From Priapulus caudatus (Eukaryota; Priapulida; Priapulimorpha; Priapulimorphida; Priapulidae), in the NCBI RefSeq assembly GCF_000485595.1, contig NW_014577078.1, forward strand, positions 216,427 through 253,703: DNA of 37,277 bases. The letters are read 5' to 3'. The translations under genes and the position numbers were made by a program. The notes below the pieces were generated by a model, which was not told the origin of the DNA, searched no databases, and saw only the letters and a list, made by a program, of their open reading frames with translations. The first letter of the stretch is position 1, and each line of letters begins with the position of its first letter. Positions 1 through 11,600 of the stretch are shown here, piece after piece.

Positions 1-3000
1 TGCTAAGTTACTCTTTAAGCGCGCTTGCGGAGAATCATAAGTCAGGATGTCTAATGCTTACTTTAAATTTGTATAATAGCCTTGTCAGTAAATTAACTAT
101 TCAATTTTTAAGCTCAGTACCGCCGCTCTAATTTTAAGATTCTTATGGTTATAGTAAATTCATAAAACACGCATGTAAACCTAAAAGGAAGCAAACATTG
201 CCTTGACTGGAAACGATATTGCACGGATATCATATTATACTTAGTAAATAGATCCCCGGCAAGGAAGTCTGCTGGATATCGCATGTGCAAACACTTTCTT
301 CGACCCATGCTTCCAAGACACGCACGGTTTCAGCTTGCCACACAACACTCATTGTTGATCCGATGACTCAACTCCCGTAATAACCGACATTAATACTAAT
401 AGATATACATCGCGCTCTGACGCACACCTCCAACACAGAGAGATATATTCACTTGTGCATGCGTGCTCCACAATCTCCAGACGCCTATAATATAATCACC
501 CTGCACACGAGAACAGCGCGTTCGATACCAAATTGCCGTCCGCTTTGTTATTACCCGGCGCCGATCAAATTACCGCTGCTATATCCATACGCGAATATGA
601 GTGGCCGACGGGCCACAGTCATATTCTTTCATGACGCGTGCTCACTCTGACATTGGTGTTCCCATTTTAGGTTGTGTTTATTTATAGGAAATGATGACCT
701 GTAAAATGTTGAACTGTTGAAAACAGAAATGGAGCGCGTAATGGCCTACAGAAGACAATAACGCTGGGTTTAATTTTAATTTTAATTGTTACGCATTTAA
801 TTTGCGCTCGAGAGTCATTATGAGTCAGATGCATCATTTAAAAATCGTCGCTTAAATTATTTTGACTGGTCGGATCAGCGCAATAAGCTATGCATCTATG
901 CTATCAAATTTGAATTAAAACACAAAACAAGAAATAATCACTTCTTGTACGATAGAGCAGAAATAAAATACAAATGAGAGATGGTGCGCGCGTATGCGTG
1001 CACGTGCGTGTGCACGTGGATTTTGGGGTGTGGTTCTTTATTAGAGGTGTTTTAGTGTGAATATCAATGCGACCAGGCTTGGTATCAATTCATATCGATC
1101 GAGGATGACAGATGTTGCATAAATGATAAGAGAGGGAAGAAATAGTGGATGGACTCTGGGTAATCGCCATTTTTGGTTGTGCATGAGAGCTCTCGTGTAC
1201 ACGAAATATTGCCACCAATATCATTGTTATTTGGAGCACTTCTTTACAGTTCCATTTACACAGAGGGTTTCGTCCGTCCTCAGTTGCCATAATAATTATT
1301 ATTATCAAAATATGTGCTATACAAACCGCTCACGTTTTCCGTTCATGTATATACTCAAGCGTCCCCAGATAAATCGTTTACAATCGTTTAAATCGTGTAA
1401 ATAGCGTTCATATGTTGGCAAAAACTTGGGAAATGCAACATGTAACGTGTAAATAATATCGAACGCGGTAGCGACTAGCGACTTGCGTTCTGTATATACG
1501 ATTACTTTACAACACTGGTAATTTGGTTTGATTTGGCTTCCTGTGTCAACCCGTCGCTGCAGTTATAATTACGTACGTGCGTATATGATGTCGCATTTAC
1601 ATCAATCGCAGTTACTACGCACAATTATATTGCGCGTGTAATTGCCACCTGACAGACGATCTGTGAATCGATATGCCACACGCGTCTACTGACTGATTAA
1701 TATTTCATCAGTCCGACTTTTATTCATAGCGTTGTCGCTAAGGGCTTTACGTTGGAAATAGCCGCGTGTACTTTTAAAAAGCGAACACGCGCCTAACACG
1801 CGCTATCGTAGAAGCCTTGGCTTGTAACTGCGTAGAGAGGTCGAGCGAATACCCACGCCCGCTTGGACACGTCAGGCCGAGTGCGCGTTTCTACTACCAT
1901 ATTTGACCGTGAGCGCGCCCCGAGCCAGAGAGAAAAAAGGTGTGGCAGCAGCCGAAGAGATAGTTAGAAAAGCAGAGTCTTAGATAAAAGCCGTGTTTTT
2001 GTGTGCTGTTAAAAAACCGCTCTGCCGCTGAATCTACTGTGTTTTCTAAAACTACTGTTAATTATCACAACTATTCTACGTTTCTAAATAAATCATTACT
2101 CGATCTATTTACTGACTATACCTAGTTTTCCTATGTCTACGAGCACACATCTACAGGGACCTCGCTTCCACACTACGCACGAGTGACATGAATAACTAAT
2201 GATATCTGCCCGTACGAGCCTGGTAGAAACAACGCAAGGACATATATACGAATAGCACATCATCGTAAATGAGCGGGTAGGATATCATTTTGGCGCGAGG
2301 GACCAGCGTATCACTTGATTCACATTATCTGATACGGAACGTCGGATGACGCTATTCGTCCGACACATGCATCACACAATACAGCGTCCTACACGCGAGA
2401 GTGGAAGGACACGATATCACGCGCACGATCGCACAAACACACGCACACGCACAAACGCACGCATTCCCCCAGACACATACACTTCCCTGCCAAAGTATTC
2501 CCCACTGACTCATCCAAACAGCGTCCACGTAATTATTGTTCATAAGTTTTTAGGGCGAGCGAAATCCCGCTATCTCCGTCCAATCTCCGTCTATGTCTCC
2601 GTCCAATATTGCATTAGAGCTAGCAGCGGATCTCATCGTGTTAATATCACATGCACAGATTTTTGCAATTTGTGAATGTCACTACGTGAAAATTCAGAAT
2701 AAATCGGTATATTTGCAAACTACAAAATATACCGTGCTGACACCTAACTTATATTTGGCCGTTATGATGCGCTGGAACATGTGACAGCACCCCGTGTCAT
2801 AAACAATTAATTACAAATATTGTGATAATATCGCGAATATATAGGCATTATAACCACCAGCGTTGCGATGTTGCTGTGGAGTTGTATTGCTTCGATGCGA
2901 AGTGATGGATGACGGGAAAAATTATGGCTCGATATCTGGTTTAATGTTTGTCTTTGATCTCCATGACGGTCACTTCTTCCGGTAGTCCGTGTGCAACGGT

Positions 3001-3740
3001 CACTTCTGCGATATATGGTGCGATTATTAAGAAATAAAGTATAGAAACAAACACATAAAATCCTTATCGTGCTTTCACATTGCGAGAAATGGCAATTAGA
3101 TAACAGCTTATACCACCGCATTAACTCAGTCTACAGCTGGATTTTTATTGGCCGTAATATACTTAGACATTTGGAAAACCAACACTGTATATTTGTTAGT
3201 GAGCGAGAAGCTAGCTACCTTTATAAACGAGAATAGCATCGTAGGGTAGTGTAAAATTTTGTTAAAATTAAATAATTATTATGTTTAACCTCTTTTAATA
3301 TATACTTCCGTGTATAGATAAATTATGCGGCTAGTAGCACTACCAAATAAAATCTGATTGCCGCCTCCTTACATAATCAAGTTAGAAACCATATGGGTAG
3401 CATTACGTCTACATTTCTGCAGCCGGCAATTGCACAGGATTAATCCATGAAAAATGAATATGCAAATATTGCTTCTGTATATATCATCTTAATTCCATCT
3501 GATGGGATTTTCATATCCTGATAGAGGTTTACTCTGCATGTAAGGCAGCAACGCCGACTATACAGCGGACGCTTCATGGGTAGTTTCCTAATCATAGACT
3601 CACGATATAATAAAAACGATTGGCGCTATAATCCACAACGGAGCGCATAATTGGGAGAAGGTGAGTTGGTGCTAATATTATCGATCTGTACGATTCCTTC
3701 ATGCAACGTGTACGCGCTCAGACCGCGCTGTAAACCAGGA
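1..3740. other. Gene-free stretch, no recognised feature
   Basis: Only short open frames (under 110 codons) with no recognisable domain occur here on either strand. An alternating purine-pyrimidine patch lies near 985-1020, and a CA/CG-rich patch near 2430-2465. An AATAAA at about 2087-2092 follows a moderately GC-rich segment (1750-1990). I could not join any pair of splice sites into a convincing reading frame. This is most likely intergenic or old, unrecognisable repeat sequence. Confidence 0.5.
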
Positions 3741-3767
3741 GCTGTCAATCACACCCGGCCTTCTTTC

Positions 3768-4600
3768 ATAGATAGATAAATAGTTAGATAGATAGATAGA
3801 TGGATAGATAGAAAGATAGATAGATAGATAGATAGATGAATGGACGGACGGACGGACGGACGGACGGACGGACGGACGGACGGACGGACGGACGGACGGA
3901 CGGACGGTCGACGAGGTGGATGGCTGGATTGTGGATGGGGATTGATGATGGATTGAGGCGATGGAGAATTGGAGGATGGATGGTATGGATGAATTGGATG
4001 GATGGATGGATGGATGGTCCATGGATTGGGATGGATGAATGATGGATGGATGGATGGATGGAGATAAAAAAAAACGGATGGATGATGGAATGGAGGAGGA
4101 ATGGATGGATGGTATGGATGGAGGATGGATGGATGGGATGGCATGGCATGGATGGATGGTATGGATGGAGGATGGATTGATGATGATGGATGATGGATGG
4201 ATGGATGATGGGATGGATGGATGGATATGGCGGGATGGTATGGATGATTGGATGGATTGGATGATGGATTGGATGGGATGGGATGGATGAATGGTGCAGG
4301 AATGAGCGCACATGGCAGTGAATTCTGATTGAGCGCAATGGGTGGGATGGCGATGGATGGCCCATATCGCGATTTTGGATGGATGGCATGGGCACTCCGC
4401 AGGCATGGATGGATGGATTGGCAGGGGATGGATGGATGGGATGGAATGGATGGGATTGAGTTATAATAATAGGGGAACAGTGTGTAGGCAGCAATGATAG
4501 GATGGGATGATTAATGGTAGATGGAGGGATGATGGATGGATGGGATGGAGGATGGATGGATGGATTGGATGGGTGCAGGATTTGGATGGGCAATCAGATG
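3768..4600. repeat. Compound tetranucleotide array GATA, then GGAC, then GGAT
   Basis: Three related tandem blocks follow one another: (GATA)n from about 3768 to 3838, near-perfect (GGAC)n from about 3841 to 3906, then about 700 bp of degenerate (GGAT)n with GGGAT, GAGGAT and GATGAT variants. The units differ by single changes, which suggests stepwise mutation and slippage. The long histidine/proline/serine-rich reading frames on the minus strand and tryptophan/methionine/aspartate-rich ones on the plus strand are by-products of the array. Confidence 0.95.
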
Positions 4601-5055
4601 CCCAGGCGCATGGCGCCCCATTCGCGGCGGTTAAACAAGATGTGTGGTATAAGAGGATTGGGGCAATTCATGAGCTGCAGGAGGCCAAATAGGGCCAGGG
4701 TGGGAGGCCGCTTGGCACCGATTGAGAACAAGTGGTGTAACGGATTTTTGGATCATTGGAGAATTGTGGGGAGGGGCAGTATGGGGGGCAGCAAGGCAAT
4801 AGCCAGGGGCGATCGCACGGCGTTAATTTTGAGACATAGTGTGTAGGAGTATTTGGTTCAGTAGTAGCACGCATGCGAGATCGGGTGAGCCAGTGGATAA
4901 ATGGGATGGGGTAAATGGGCTATGGGGTCGATTGGTACACTGGGATGGGTAAATTTAGGCGCGACTTGTGGAATGGCATTGTTGGCAGATGGGATGGGTC
5001 TGACCCTATGGGGTAATTGGGATAGTAATGTGGATGGTATGGGTATAGTACCATA
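4601..5055. other. Degenerate GGAT-derived sequence, no gene
   Basis: G-rich unique-looking sequence that still shows scattered GATGGG and GGATGG words (for example 4905-4950 and 4990-5045). It is probably the decayed edge of the preceding array. No coding signal is seen. Confidence 0.5.
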
Positions 5056-5781
5056 GCCGTAAATACATACATACATACGCATACAATACACTCACCATTA
5101 CATTACATACACTACATAGCATACCATCACATACTTACCATACGACTCCAACACATACGACCATACAATACATACGATACACACATACATACATAACCTC
5201 ACCATACATGCACACACGCACACATCACACGTACACGATAACAGTTTAACATAACGATGACGATTACATAAATAACAATTACATTACAGATCATAACATT
5301 ACATACATATACTATACATACATTACTCATACATTAACATAATTTTACTAATACATACATATACATTACATACATAGCATTACATTTTAACATACATATA
5401 CATACAATTACATTTTACATTACCTTACATAATAACTATACACATCATAATATCAAACTAAATTAACATTATACTGAAATAATTGCATTCATGCATACAT
5501 AACAGTAGCATTTACATCTTACAATCAAATAATGACTACTAGTACATAATACTAAGACGTTACAGCATACATATACATACATAACATACCATACATACAT
5601 ACTCAACATGACATTAATATCATATAATATGCATCACTACATACATAGCGGATAACATACGAGACATACATACATACATACATACATACATTACATACAT
5701 ACATACATTACATACATACATACATTACATACATACATTACATACCAGATACATACATTAACATACATCTTAACATACATT
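5056..5781. repeat. CATA microsatellite region running into the gap
   Basis: Interspersed ACATACAT words become a nearly pure (CATA)n array at about 5665-5781 and then stop at the run of N. The array is less regular on the left and cleaner toward the gap, so the missing sequence is probably more of the same repeat. Confidence 0.9.
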
Positions 5782-6743
5782 NNNNNNNNNNNNNNNNNNN
5801 NNNNNNNNNNNNNNNNNNNNNNNNNNNNNNNNNNNNNNNNNNNNNNNNNNNNNNNNNNNNNNNNNNNNNNNNNNNNNNNNNNNNNNNNNNNNNNNNNNNN
5901 NNNNNNNNNNNNNNNNNNNNNNNNNNNNNNNNNNNNNNNNNNNNNNNNNNNNNNNNNNNNNNNNNNNNNNNNNNNNNNNNNNNNNNNNNNNNNNNNNNNN
6001 NNNNNNNNNNNNNNNNNNNNNNNNNNNNNNNNNNNNNNNNNNNNNNNNNNNNNNNNNNNNNNNNNNNNNNNNNNNNNNNNNNNNNNNNNNNNNNNNNNNN
6101 NNNNNNNNNNNNNNNNNNNNNNNNNNNNNNNNNNNNNNNNNNNNNNNNNNNNNNNNNNNNNNNNNNNNNNNNNNNNNNNNNNNNNNNNNNNNNNNNNNNN
6201 NNNNNNNNNNNNNNNNNNNNNNNNNNNNNNNNNNNNNNNNNNNNNNNNNNNNNNNNNNNNNNNNNNNNNNNNNNNNNNNNNNNNNNNNNNNNNNNNNNNN
6301 NNNNNNNNNNNNNNNNNNNNNNNNNNNNNNNNNNNNNNNNNNNNNNNNNNNNNNNNNNNNNNNNNNNNNNNNNNNNNNNNNNNNNNNNNNNNNNNNNNNN
6401 NNNNNNNNNNNNNNNNNNNNNNNNNNNNNNNNNNNNNNNNNNNNNNNNNNNNNNNNNNNNNNNNNNNNNNNNNNNNNNNNNNNNNNNNNNNNNNNNNNNN
6501 NNNNNNNNNNNNNNNNNNNNNNNNNNNNNNNNNNNNNNNNNNNNNNNNNNNNNNNNNNNNNNNNNNNNNNNNNNNNNNNNNNNNNNNNNNNNNNNNNNNN
6601 NNNNNNNNNNNNNNNNNNNNNNNNNNNNNNNNNNNNNNNNNNNNNNNNNNNNNNNNNNNNNNNNNNNNNNNNNNNNNNNNNNNNNNNNNNNNNNNNNNNN
6701 NNNNNNNNNNNNNNNNNNNNNNNNNNNNNNNNNNNNNNNNNNN
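5782..6743. other. Assembly gap of 962 N
   Basis: A run of N. The left flank is (CATA)n and the right flank is (GATA)n, so two different tetranucleotide arrays meet inside the gap. Its true length is unknown. Confidence 1.

Positions 6744-6832
<89 letters not shown>
6744..6832. repeat. (GATA)n microsatellite
   Basis: About 22 uninterrupted GATA units. It ends three bases before the stop codon of the kinase gene read from the other strand, so the kinase transcript would carry (TATC)n as the start of its 3' untranslated region. Confidence 0.97.
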
Positions 6833-6834
6833 TA

Positions 6835-7992
6835 TTATATTTTCATTTCTAGTCGCGCTTTTTGCTCTTGATAATTGCTTTTCACTTTCTGCGGGTCCTT
6901 AACTAGGTGGAGGTTCCCAATGTATTGTATATCGCAGTCAGATGCTGCCAAAGCACACCAGGCAGACTGTTGGATTCTTTTCAGTGAGTACCGGCCACTA
7001 CTACAGAAACACATCATGCCGCGTAACAGTTCCTTTAACACGCTAGTAAGCGGAAGTAAGTCGTCGTCAGGAAAGCACAACGGAGACAGGTTTTGCGTCG
7101 CTTCGCTACCAGCTTCACTGATTGAGAATGGTAGCTGTCCGACGCACATGACGTACAGTACCACCCCAGCTGCCCACAGGTCAGCGGCTTGAGGGTCATA
7201 GTCACCTTCACGTAACATCTCAGGGCAGCAATAGCCGATCGTTCCGCGCTGGCCGCAGGTGACGCGTTCAGATCTAGACGTGCAATAAGACGACATTCCA
7301 AAGTCGCAGAGTTTCACGCTGTTGCTGTGGTCAATAAGAATGTTGTGACACTTTATATCACCGTGGCAGATGTTATTGTCGTGCAAGTAAGCAAGAGCGT
7401 GTAGAAGTTGCAGGAAATAACGGCGGGCAACGGCTTCGACGAGAATATATGGAGATTTCTGATGCAGTAGATTATCTAGATTGCCGTTTTCACAATATTC
7501 CAAAATTAGGCATGGCTGTTGGCTGACTACAACACTGTCTAGTATAACCACGATATGAGCATGTGACAATTTTGATAGGAGTCTACTCTCTCTTTCTAAC
7601 GAATCTATAGCTGTCTGATTGGAGGCGAGGGCGACCTTGATTGCTACTCGCCTGTTATGTTTCGTAGAAACTCCTAACAACACGTCGGAGAATCTAGCAT
7701 GGTAAAGTATTCCTGTCACTTCGCAATTTACTTTCGAGGTAAAATCCAACGGTATATTGTCCGCGCACGCACTGGTGTTGTGATTATGCAGCAGTGCATC
7801 TCGGCGTACCCAGCTGTCGTCGTATAAGCATTGGATTGCAATCTCGTTGTGTAGATGATATGCGTCATCATCTCGATGATTGTCATACCTGCTCCTAGTG
7901 GCCACTTGTACCGACCGGGTGTAGGAGAGTTCGCTGTTCTTCACTTTTCTTTGAAGCATTGGCCGTACGGCTCTAAATCGTTTTAACTCCAT
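6835..7992 (-). CDS. Divergent serine/threonine protein kinase, TSSK/CAMK-like
   Basis: A kinase of about 385 residues in one exon. Seen, numbered from the GTG at 8079: VAIK lysine K148, helix-C glutamate E164, catalytic loop HGDIKCHN (H239, D241, N246), DFG at 259-261, CPE instead of APE (285-287), helix-F aspartate D300 and a closing arginine R363. The catalytic residues are present, so activity is plausible. The HRD arginine is glycine and the glycine-rich loop (from G123) has lost its second and third glycines. The segment from YDP to QLPF resembles testis-specific (TSSK) and other CAMK kinases; the family is inferred. Start: the ATG at 7992 has a good context (AAAATGG). A frame open up to 8079 has no ATG at its end and overlaps a candidate intron. 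The first ~100 residues have no recognised domain. The stop codon TAA abuts a GATA repeat. Confidence 0.85.
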   Translation of the reverse strand: MELKRFRAVRPMLQRKVKNSELSYTRSVQVATRSRYDNHRDDDAYHLHNEIAIQCLYDDSWVRRDALLHNHNTSACADNIPLDFTSKVNCEVTGILYHARFSDVLLGVSTKHNRRVAIKVALASNQTAIDSLERESRLLSKLSHAHIVVILDSVVVSQQPCLILEYCENGNLDNLLHQKSPYILVEAVARRYFLQLLHALAYLHDNNICHGDIKCHNILIDHSNSVKLCDFGMSSYCTSRSERVTCGQRGTIGYCCPEMLREGDYDPQAADLWAAGVVLYVMCVGQLPFSISEAGSEATQNLSPLCFPDDDLLPLTSVLKELLRGMMCFCSSGRYSLKRIQQSAWCALAASDCDIQYIGNLHLVKDPQKVKSNYQEQKARLEMKI

Positions 7993-8032
7993 TTTAAGTT
8001 TTTTTCTTTGACCTCTTGCGGTTGCGCGTGCA

Positions 8033-8079
8033 CTGAAATCAAAATACATAACGAGTAATTTGCTATACATTGGACTCAC
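8033..8079 (-). other. Candidate 47 bp intron in the kinase 5' region
   Basis: Read on the minus strand there is a GTGAGT donor at 8079 and a pyrimidine-rich TTTGATTTCAG acceptor ending at 8033. Removing it joins an upstream piece with no ATG and an in-frame TGA (around 8110) to the kinase exon, so it would be a 5' UTR intron or the end of a longer intron. The signals are good, but there is no transcript evidence. Confidence 0.35.
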
Positions 8080-8332
8080 GCGTGACCAGTATTAAAAAGA
8101 AGTCATGCGAAGACTAAGACTAACAAAAACTAAGACAATTACATTATATGATTACCACTTACTATAAATGTTTTATGCTAGGTAAAATCTAGAACATTAG
8201 CGTGATTTGCTTTTTACCCACACAATTTTAGTCACTATGGATAATTAAATAATTGCAGGGATATATTAAGCGAAACGATCGAAACACATTTCCCCACAAG
8301 GGATGAACAATAATGTAATATCGCAATTCAGG

Positions 8333-8333
<1 letters not shown>

Positions 8334-8389
<56 letters not shown>

Positions 8390-8660
8390 GTGTGTATATG
8401 TGTGTGTGTGCCTCCTCCAGAGTGTGTGTGTGTGTGAGTTAGTGTGTGTGTGGTGTGTGTGGTGTGTGGTGATTATGTGTGTGTGTGTGTGTGTGTGTAT
8501 GTGTGCCGTGTTGTGTGTTGTGGGGTTGTGTGGTGTGTGTGTCTGTGGGGCTGATCTGTGGGGGTGGGCGGTGTGTCGGCTTTAGGTTGCGCGCTCATCG
8601 GTTGTGTGTGTACTGCGTAGGTGCGTATACGCGCGCGTGTGTGTGTGCTTGTGCGAGCAT
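8334..8660. repeat. (GT)n microsatellite with degenerate right half
   Basis: Pure (TG)n at about 8334-8388, then interrupted GT-rich sequence with CTCC, GAG and GGGG interruptions. It lies about 270 bp upstream of the kinase gene. The Cys-Val and His-Thr frames over it are not genes. Confidence 0.95.
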
Positions 8661-8849
8661 AACTGCGTGAGTGTGAGCTCGTATGATATCTGTGAGTCCC
8701 TATCTGTCCATGCACGTGCGTGTGGCTTCTTAAATCTCACTCAAAAATTACTGTATCGTTAAAATATTCGGTGCCAATAATACGTAAATCAAAGATATTC
8801 GTTAGTCATGCGTCCTTTTTATTGAAATGCATTATAGAGATGCGACATC

Positions 8850-9098
8850 CTACTTTACATCAACATGCGGAGAAATGTTAGAAATTGTTACGTAATGGCA
8901 TTTGACCTTGTACGACATCGGACTTTCCGCAAACATATCGCAAATCTTGCTATGCTGCCACACGAGCTCAGCTGACCCTAACGCCCGTGACTCTACTACT
9001 ACATTACCGAATACTGTACAAATAAGTGGCAAAAATCCTCCTTGTTCATTTACTAATAACACCCTACACTCTTCGTCGGCATTATACGCATGCGCCAT
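8850..9098 (-). CDS. Doubtful small ORF or exon, 82 codons
   Basis: The frame has a fairly balanced amino-acid composition and begins at an ATG with a good context (GGAATGGC). GT dinucleotides near its 3' end (for example GTAAAG just before the stop) could be donors. I do not recognise the protein. It lies upstream of the kinase on the same strand and could be a separate gene or an upstream exon, but I found no phase-consistent splice to the kinase exon. Chance is a real possibility. Confidence 0.2.
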   Translation of the reverse strand: MAHAYNADEECRVLLVNEQGGFLPLICTVFGNVVVESRALGSAELVWQHSKICDMFAESPMSYKVKCHYVTISNISPHVDVK

Positions 9099-9517
9099 TC
9101 CCTACAGTGGTTTGCATTCAGTTTCCAACTGACATCCTCCATCAATCCTCAATCCACCGTCACATTTCCATTCACTATATTATGTTTATTAAATATTGCT
9201 CCAGGTAAAATTTCTAATAATATCTTCACACTTGTTCGGACTATCTTTTCGTAGCTGATGCATAATCGTTGTATGCATTGTAATTTTCTCCCGTAATATA
9301 TTGTATATTTATTAGCTTGTAACATACTGGAGAATATGCATATAGTGTGGCAACTGGCGTAAACGTTTTCTTTCACTGTATACCGTACGTCTGTTCTTCT
9401 CTGGTGTTTCCATATTCACGTAAATTAATACGTAAAAAACTACATTACCGCTTGTAGCATCTGTATTAGTATTAATTAAATATTTAGTCGAACGCAAAAA
9501 CAACTAACTCTCCTAAA

Positions 9518-9883
9518 GCCCACCGCACACCAGACGATTTTTACAAACGATGAGACGATGAAGCGATGAAACGATGAAACGATGAAGCGATGTAGGTGTG
9601 CGGGGAACACCTACGATAATTTCTGCAAGGTGAATGTCATGTGACACGGGCACGTTCAGCTATTGGCTGTTCAATATTTATCGCACACGATTTTCCTGAG
9701 GTCACACGCACACCACAAAATCGCGTCCAAATAATCGGTTCAAAATCAAACATGTTTGATTTTGGAACGATCACCCGATAAAAATAAAATCGTCTACAAA
9801 TGAACCCGCACACCTACATCGTTTCATCGTTTCATCGTTTCATCGTTTCATCGTTTGTAAAAATCGGCTGGTGTGCGGCGGCC
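9518..9883. mobile_element. Foldback MITE A with GATGAAAC subterminal repeats
   Basis: Terminal inverted repeats begin GCCCACCGCACACCAG on the left and, in reverse complement, GGCCGCCGCACACCAG on the right. They continue through about five GATGAAAC/GATGAAGC tandem units on each side and GTGTGCGGG. The middle holds the palindrome TCAAACATGTTTGA at about 9747-9760. The flanks are TAAA and TTTA, each one change from TTAA, so an eroded TTAA target duplication is possible. There is no coding capacity; it is a non-autonomous element. Confidence 0.8.
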
Positions 9884-10267
9884 TTTATATAGCGTGTTCG
9901 TGTTTTGGGATTGGCGTGTTCTCGTGCTTTCTAGGTAGAAATAAATTTCATTTCATAAAAACGTGGTTTGTAATGTGCGATTTTCGTTCAATGTCGTTAC
10001 CCCACATTCACTTTTTTAAATCCTATTATAACTTCTTACTAAATCATTCGATGACGGTATTAATTGTTATTGATATTTGAGATTTCATTTACCCGCGTTG
10101 ATATAATATCCAACGTAACATTTATTTATCATATTACATGAAAATGTAATTCCCGTTTTCCTGCTTTTAAAGGACCAGCAAGAATAGCAAACGTTAACAA
10201 TAGATATTCAATTGATATTGATATTGATTTAATTTAATGTTTGTATAAGCTTTTATATAAGCATTAA

Positions 10268-10467
10268 GCCCGGTGTTGAGTAAATTTACTCAGCGCGCGC
10301 GCACACGTTGAGTGAAATGACGCATGAGTCAAAAATTATCAAACACGTTTGATATTGAGTAAAATGACGCATGCGTCAAATTACTCCACAAAAATCCGCC
10401 GCACACGTGAGTAAAATGACTCATGCGTCATTTTACTTGAGTAAAATTACTCACGTGTGCGCCGGGC
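10268..10467. mobile_element. Foldback MITE B, TTAA-flanked
   Basis: A 200 bp element exactly flanked by TTAA at 10264-10267 and 10468-10471. Inverted ends read GCCCGGTG on the left and GCCCGGCGCACACG on the right strand, followed by repeated GAGTAAAATGACGCATGAG-type units. The centre is the palindrome TCAAACACGTTTGA (about 10340-10353). There is no ORF. TTAA duplications are typical of piggyBac and Kolobok superfamilies; the assignment beyond that is inference. Confidence 0.85.
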
Positions 10468-10659
10468 TTAAAGCCCGATTTTGATCAAAATCGGATTTTG
10501 ATTTTGATTTTGATTTTATAATCAGATTTTGATACACTACTACACTATAGTAATTTCATTTATCCTCTTCTTATTTCTTTAGCACCTTATTCAGTTCAAT
10601 AATGTATATTTCAACTACTGGCTGCTACATTATCTTGTTCAGGTGGTACTATTGTAGGT

Positions 10660-11600
10660 TTACTAATAATAATAATATTTATTGATTTATATTGCGCACG
10701 TTACATGCAGATATGTTCACGTGCGCATTACAAAGGCTGATTATAAAACAGCGAACTGCAACACTGTAAAATATAAATACTAAGATTACGACAATCCTAT
10801 AACAATTCCTGATTATAAATAGCGGACTGCAACATTGTAAAATATAGATCCTAAAACGACAATAATATAACATTTTCAATAAAATAGAACTCAAATCAAA
10901 TGTACACCTAAAAATATAATGTCTATGTGTTAAATGCAATGTTAAATAGATGAGTTTTGACTAGGCGTTTAAAAGATTCCAGCGACTTTTGAAATCGAAT
11001 ATGACTAGGTAGCTTATTCCATAATTTTGGGGCAGCTGATGAGAAAGCTCGATCGCCAAGTGTAGCCAACGTTTTTACAGCTGGTGGCTCAATTAACATT
11101 TGGTTACCAGAGCGCAGACTGTACCGATTAGGTTTCTTTAATGTGACTAATTCCCTGATATAATCTGGTGACATACAATGTAATGCCTTAAAAGTGATGA
11201 GTAGTATTTTAAACTCTATACAGAAATAGACTGGCAGCCAATGCAAATGATATAAAACAGGTGATATATGATCAAACTTGGATACATTGCAGATAAGCCG
11301 AGCAGCTGCATTTTTAACTCGCTGTAACTTATTCAGTTGTACTTGGGGCAGCCCATAAAGTAAAGTATTGCAGCAATCAACACGACTAGTAATGAATGCG
11401 TGAATTAGAATTTTTGTTGATTCCGTAGAAAGAAACTTTCGGATTCCTCTAATATTATGAAGATGGAAAAATGAAGTACTAGTACTGCAGAGTTTGGAAA
11501 CAGAGTCTCCATCGTTAGCCATGAATCAAACCAGCAACCCAAATTTCTGGTCACGTATACGGTTTTACAGCATAGTGTGCATTTGAAATGTAATTGCTAT
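10660..11600 (-). pseudogene. Non-LTR retrotransposon 3' end (CR1/L2/Rex1-type RT C-terminus)
   Basis: The minus-strand frame 11522-10923 (199 codons) is the conserved C-terminal region of a LINE reverse transcriptase: recognisable blocks are SRVDCCNTLLYG, LQRVKNAAARL, YHLHWLPV, FKALHCMSPDYI and SAAPKLWNKLP. Just upstream another frame reads RNLGCWFDSWLTM, the family's expected preceding block, so a frameshift lies near 11505-11515. The copy is 5' truncated at about 11600. After the stop come about 250 bp of AT-rich 3' sequence ending in a TTA/ATT-rich tail near 10660-10680, as in CR1/L2-like elements. A dead copy. Confidence 0.88.

Noticed and set aside
1750-2150. Solo LTR of a retrotransposon (AATAAA near 2087 after a GC-richer segment)
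   Set aside because: No TG..CA boundaries, target duplication or second LTR could be found.
3699-4593. Long His/Pro/Ser/Ile-rich minus-strand frames (up to 269 codons) and Trp/Met/Asp-rich plus frames
   Set aside because: They are translations of the GATA/GGAC/GGAT tandem array; three frames are open at once and the composition follows the repeat unit.
5056-5781. CRISPR-like array
   Set aside because: Direct tetranucleotide repeats without spacers in a eukaryotic genome; a simple microsatellite.
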